Positions 61,289 through 64,000 of a stretch of DNA of 64,000 nucleotides are shown here, one piece after another. The position numbers and the translations under genes were made by a program. Source of the stretch: an uncultured Pelagibacteraceae bacterium (GTDB lineage: Bacteria; Pseudomonadota; Alphaproteobacteria; Pelagibacterales; Pelagibacteraceae); assembly GCA_902521675.1 (NCBI GenBank), contig CABYSP010000004.1, positions 1 to 64,000 on the forward strand. The letters are read 5' to 3'. The notes beneath the pieces are model-generated. The model had not been told where the DNA came from. It searched no databases and saw nothing but the letters and a program-made list of their open reading frames with translations. How positions within the stretch are numbered: position 1 is the stretch's first letter; each line of letters opens with the position of its first letter.

Positions 61289-62701
61289 ATGAGTAATTTC
61301 TTTAATAAATCTGATTTAACAAGACAAGATACAGATAAAATAGTATCTGAAACACTAAATAATTGTGATGATGGTGAGCTTTATTTAGAGGAGTCTAAAT
61401 CAGAGTCAATTTTGTTAGATGACAACAAAATAAAAAGCTCAAATTATAGTTCTGATCTAGGATTTGGTTTCAGAGCTATCTCAAACGAGGTTGTTGCCTA
61501 TTCATATTCAAATGAAATATCGAAAGATTCACTAAAAAATTCCTCAGAAAATCTAAAATCAACTCTTAAATCAATTAAAGGCATATATAATCATGAAATT
61601 CCAAAATCTAATAAAAAATTTTATGAAGATATTAATCCAATTGAACAAAAATCTTTAGACTCGAAATTAGAAGTTTTAAATAAAGTAAATGATTTTTTAA
61701 GAAAAAAAGATGGATCAGTAAAACAAGTGACTGCTAGTTTTGCTGGTGAGCAAAAATCAATTGAAATTATTCGATCAGGTGGAGAAGCACTCACCGATGT
61801 ACGTCCATTAATTAGATTTAATGTCTCTGTAATGCTGGAAAAAAATGGAAGAAAAGAAACGGGAGTATATGGAATTGGTGGCAGACAATCTTATGACGAT
61901 TATTTAAAAAATGATAATTGGAAAAATGTTTGTGAGGAGGCTTTTAGAATTGCATCAGTAAATTTAGAAAGCAAACCAGCACCTGCTGGTGAGATGAAAG
62001 TAGTCTTAGGACCTGGTTGGCCTGCTATATTAATTCATGAAGCAATTGGTCATGGTCTAGAAGGAGATTTTAATAGAAAAAAAACATCAGCATTTCATGA
62101 TCTTATGGGAGAAAAAGTTGCAAGTGAGGGAGTAACAATTGTTGATGATGGTACGATAGATAATAGAAGAGGAAGTTTAACTATTGATGATGAGGGAACG
62201 CCAACTGAGCGAACAGTTTTAATTGAAAATGGTATTCTCAAAAATTTTATGCAAGACAGACACAATGCAAGATTAATGAATACAAGATCTACCGGATCTG
62301 GAAGAAGAGAAAATTATAGGCATATTGTTTTGCCAAGAATGAGGAATACAATGATGTTAAGTGGCAATCAAACTCAAGATGAAATGATCAAATCTGTTGA
62401 TAAAGGAATTTTTGCAGTAAGTTTTGGAGGTGGCCAGGTAGATATTACTTCTGGAAAATTTGTATTTAATTGTACTGAAGCTTACGAAATAAATAATGGT
62501 AAAATTGGATCTCCAATTAAAGGCGCAACACTTATTGGCGACGGACCATCAATACTCAAAGAAGTATCGATGGTAGGAAATGATATGATGTTAGACCCAG
62601 GCATAGGAACTTGTGGAAAAGCAGGACAAGGAGTTCCTGTGGGAGTTGCTCAACCTTCAATTTTGATCGATAAAATGACAGTTGGCGGAACAAAACTTTA
62701 A
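61289..62701 (+). CDS. tldD: TldD metalloprotease subunit
   Basis: VVLGPGWPAILIHEAIGHGLEGDFNRKKTSAF (HExxxH); DPGIGTCGKAGQGVPVGVAQP. Confidence 0.96.
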   Translation: MSNFFNKSDLTRQDTDKIVSETLNNCDDGELYLEESKSESILLDDNKIKSSNYSSDLGFGFRAISNEVVAYSYSNEISKDSLKNSSENLKSTLKSIKGIYNHEIPKSNKKFYEDINPIEQKSLDSKLEVLNKVNDFLRKKDGSVKQVTASFAGEQKSIEIIRSGGEALTDVRPLIRFNVSVMLEKNGRKETGVYGIGGRQSYDDYLKNDNWKNVCEEAFRIASVNLESKPAPAGEMKVVLGPGWPAILIHEAIGHGLEGDFNRKKTSAFHDLMGEKVASEGVTIVDDGTIDNRRGSLTIDDEGTPTERTVLIENGILKNFMQDRHNARLMNTRSTGSGRRENYRHIVLPRMRNTMMLSGNQTQDEMIKSVDKGIFAVSFGGGQVDITSGKFVFNCTEAYEINNGKIGSPIKGATLIGDGPSILKEVSMVGNDMMLDPGIGTCGKAGQGVPVGVAQPSILIDKMTVGGTKL

Positions 62702-62707
62702 AGTATT

Positions 62708-64000
62708 ATGGTTAAGGATCAAGAATTTCTAAAATCTAAAGCTTCATATTGTTTAGATTTGGCAAAAAAAATGGGAGCAACTGATGCAAGTGTTACAGTT
62801 GGTCACTCAATTTCAGAAACGGTTAATTTTAGAAATAAATCTCTAGAAGCTTCAGATAGATCGGATGGATTGGCATTAAGTATAGAAACTTATTTAGGTA
62901 AAAGAAGATCATCAATTTCATCATCAAATTTACTAGATGAAAATATAAAAACTTTAATTGAAAAGTGCTTTGAAACTACAAAAATTACACCAGAGGATGA
63001 ATTTAATTCTTTGCCTGATAAAAATTTATTATCCAAACAAATTAGTAGTCTTAATTTGTATGATGAAACAAGATTCGAAAACGATAAAAAAATAAAATAT
63101 TTAAAAGATTTAGAGGAGTCTGCTTCATCAAATAATCAAATCATAAATACAGAATCTAGTTTCACTGAAAATAAATCAAATTTTATATTAGCAAATAGTG
63201 ACGGTTTTTGTGATGGTTATAAAACTTCTTCTTTTTCAGCCTCTTGTGTAACAGTTGCAAAAGATGAAAATAGCATGGAAAGAGACTACGAGTTTTCTAG
63301 CAAACGTCATTTGTCTGATATTAAGCAAGCAACAGATCTTGGAAATAAAGCTGCCAAGCAAACTATTAGAAAATTGAGCCCTAAAAAAATTGGAAGTGAG
63401 AAGATCAGCATAATTTTTGATAAAAGAATTTCAAAGGGAATGTTAAATGCTTTTGCAAGTGCAATATCTGCCTCTGCGATTGCAAGAGGTACTTCATTTT
63501 TAAAGGATAAAATTGATGAACAAGTTTTTGCTAATTCGATAAATGTAATTGATAAACCCGATATAATTAAAGGAATGGGTTCTCAAAACTTTGATTCAGA
63601 GGGGGTAAACTCAAATACATTACAACTTATAGAGGATGGAATACTTAAAAATTATCTAGTCGATACATACAATGGAAAAAAATTAAATTTAAAATCAAAT
63701 GGAAGAAGTGGTGGAACTACCAATTTATATTTTGAAAAAGGAAGTATGAGCTATGAGGATCTTATGAAAAAAAATTCAAGAAGTCTTTATATTACCGAAA
63801 CTATTGGTCATGGGTCTAATATTGTAACCGGAGATTATTCAGTAGGTGCAACTGGTTTTTTAGTTGAAGATGGAGAATTTAAATATCCTGTTAATGAAAT
63901 AACAATTGCTGGTAATTTTAAGGATATGTTCAAAAATATTATTTTAGCTAATGATTTAGAATTCGAATATTCAGTCAATTCACCAACTATGATGATAGAA
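62708..64000 (+). CDS. pmbA: TldE/PmbA metalloprotease-complex subunit (3' end truncated by window)
   Basis: ATG at 62708, open to the window end (431 codons): MVKDQEFLKSKASYCLDLAKKMGATDASVTVGHSISETVNFRNKSLEASDRSDGLALS; ends ...FEYSVNSPTMMIE; follows tldD. Confidence 0.9.
   Translation, partial: MVKDQEFLKSKASYCLDLAKKMGATDASVTVGHSISETVNFRNKSLEASDRSDGLALSIETYLGKRRSSISSSNLLDENIKTLIEKCFETTKITPEDEFNSLPDKNLLSKQISSLNLYDETRFENDKKIKYLKDLEESASSNNQIINTESSFTENKSNFILANSDGFCDGYKTSSFSASCVTVAKDENSMERDYEFSSKRHLSDIKQATDLGNKAAKQTIRKLSPKKIGSEKISIIFDKRISKGMLNAFASAISASAIARGTSFLKDKIDEQVFANSINVIDKPDIIKGMGSQNFDSEGVNSNTLQLIEDGILKNYLVDTYNGKKLNLKSNGRSGGTTNLYFEKGSMSYEDLMKKNSRSLYITETIGHGSNIVTGDYSVGATGFLVEDGEFKYPVNEITIAGNFKDMFKNIILANDLEFEYSVNSPTMMIE

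Overview
AT-rich, densely packed bacterial chromosome segment. Gene content, compact overlaps and codon bias suggest a streamlined SAR11/Pelagibacter-like alphaproteobacterium (inference from products; no taxonomic search was run). About 59 protein-coding genes can be supported. They include a proBA-obg-rpmA-rplU block; metX-metW preceded by a clear SAM-II riboswitch; hisC-tyrA; a polyamine cluster (PLP decarboxylase, deoxyhypusine-synthase-like protein, agmatinase family); a regA-type regulator; polA; chvI-chvG-ahcY; tsaE plus amgK/murU-like genes; and an RND efflux pair. A nearly complete purine/urate/allantoin catabolism island spans about 38.0-52.5 kb. It includes a PuuD-like membrane urate oxidase that lacks its cytochrome domain, a separate cytochrome c gene at the island edge, and a BMP-type ABC importer. 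The remainder includes hsp20 with a sigma32-like promoter, an S9 peptidase, cfa, a Lys-rich coiled-coil protein, and tldD with a window-truncated pmbA. No tRNA, rRNA, CRISPR array, transposase or prophage was recognised. The strongest non-coding signals are the SAM-II aptamer upstream of metX, a strong promoter only a few nucleotides from the L28 start codon, a sigma32 promoter with a possible thermosensor leader before hsp20, and a pair of perfect hairpins at 53.0-53.1 kb.
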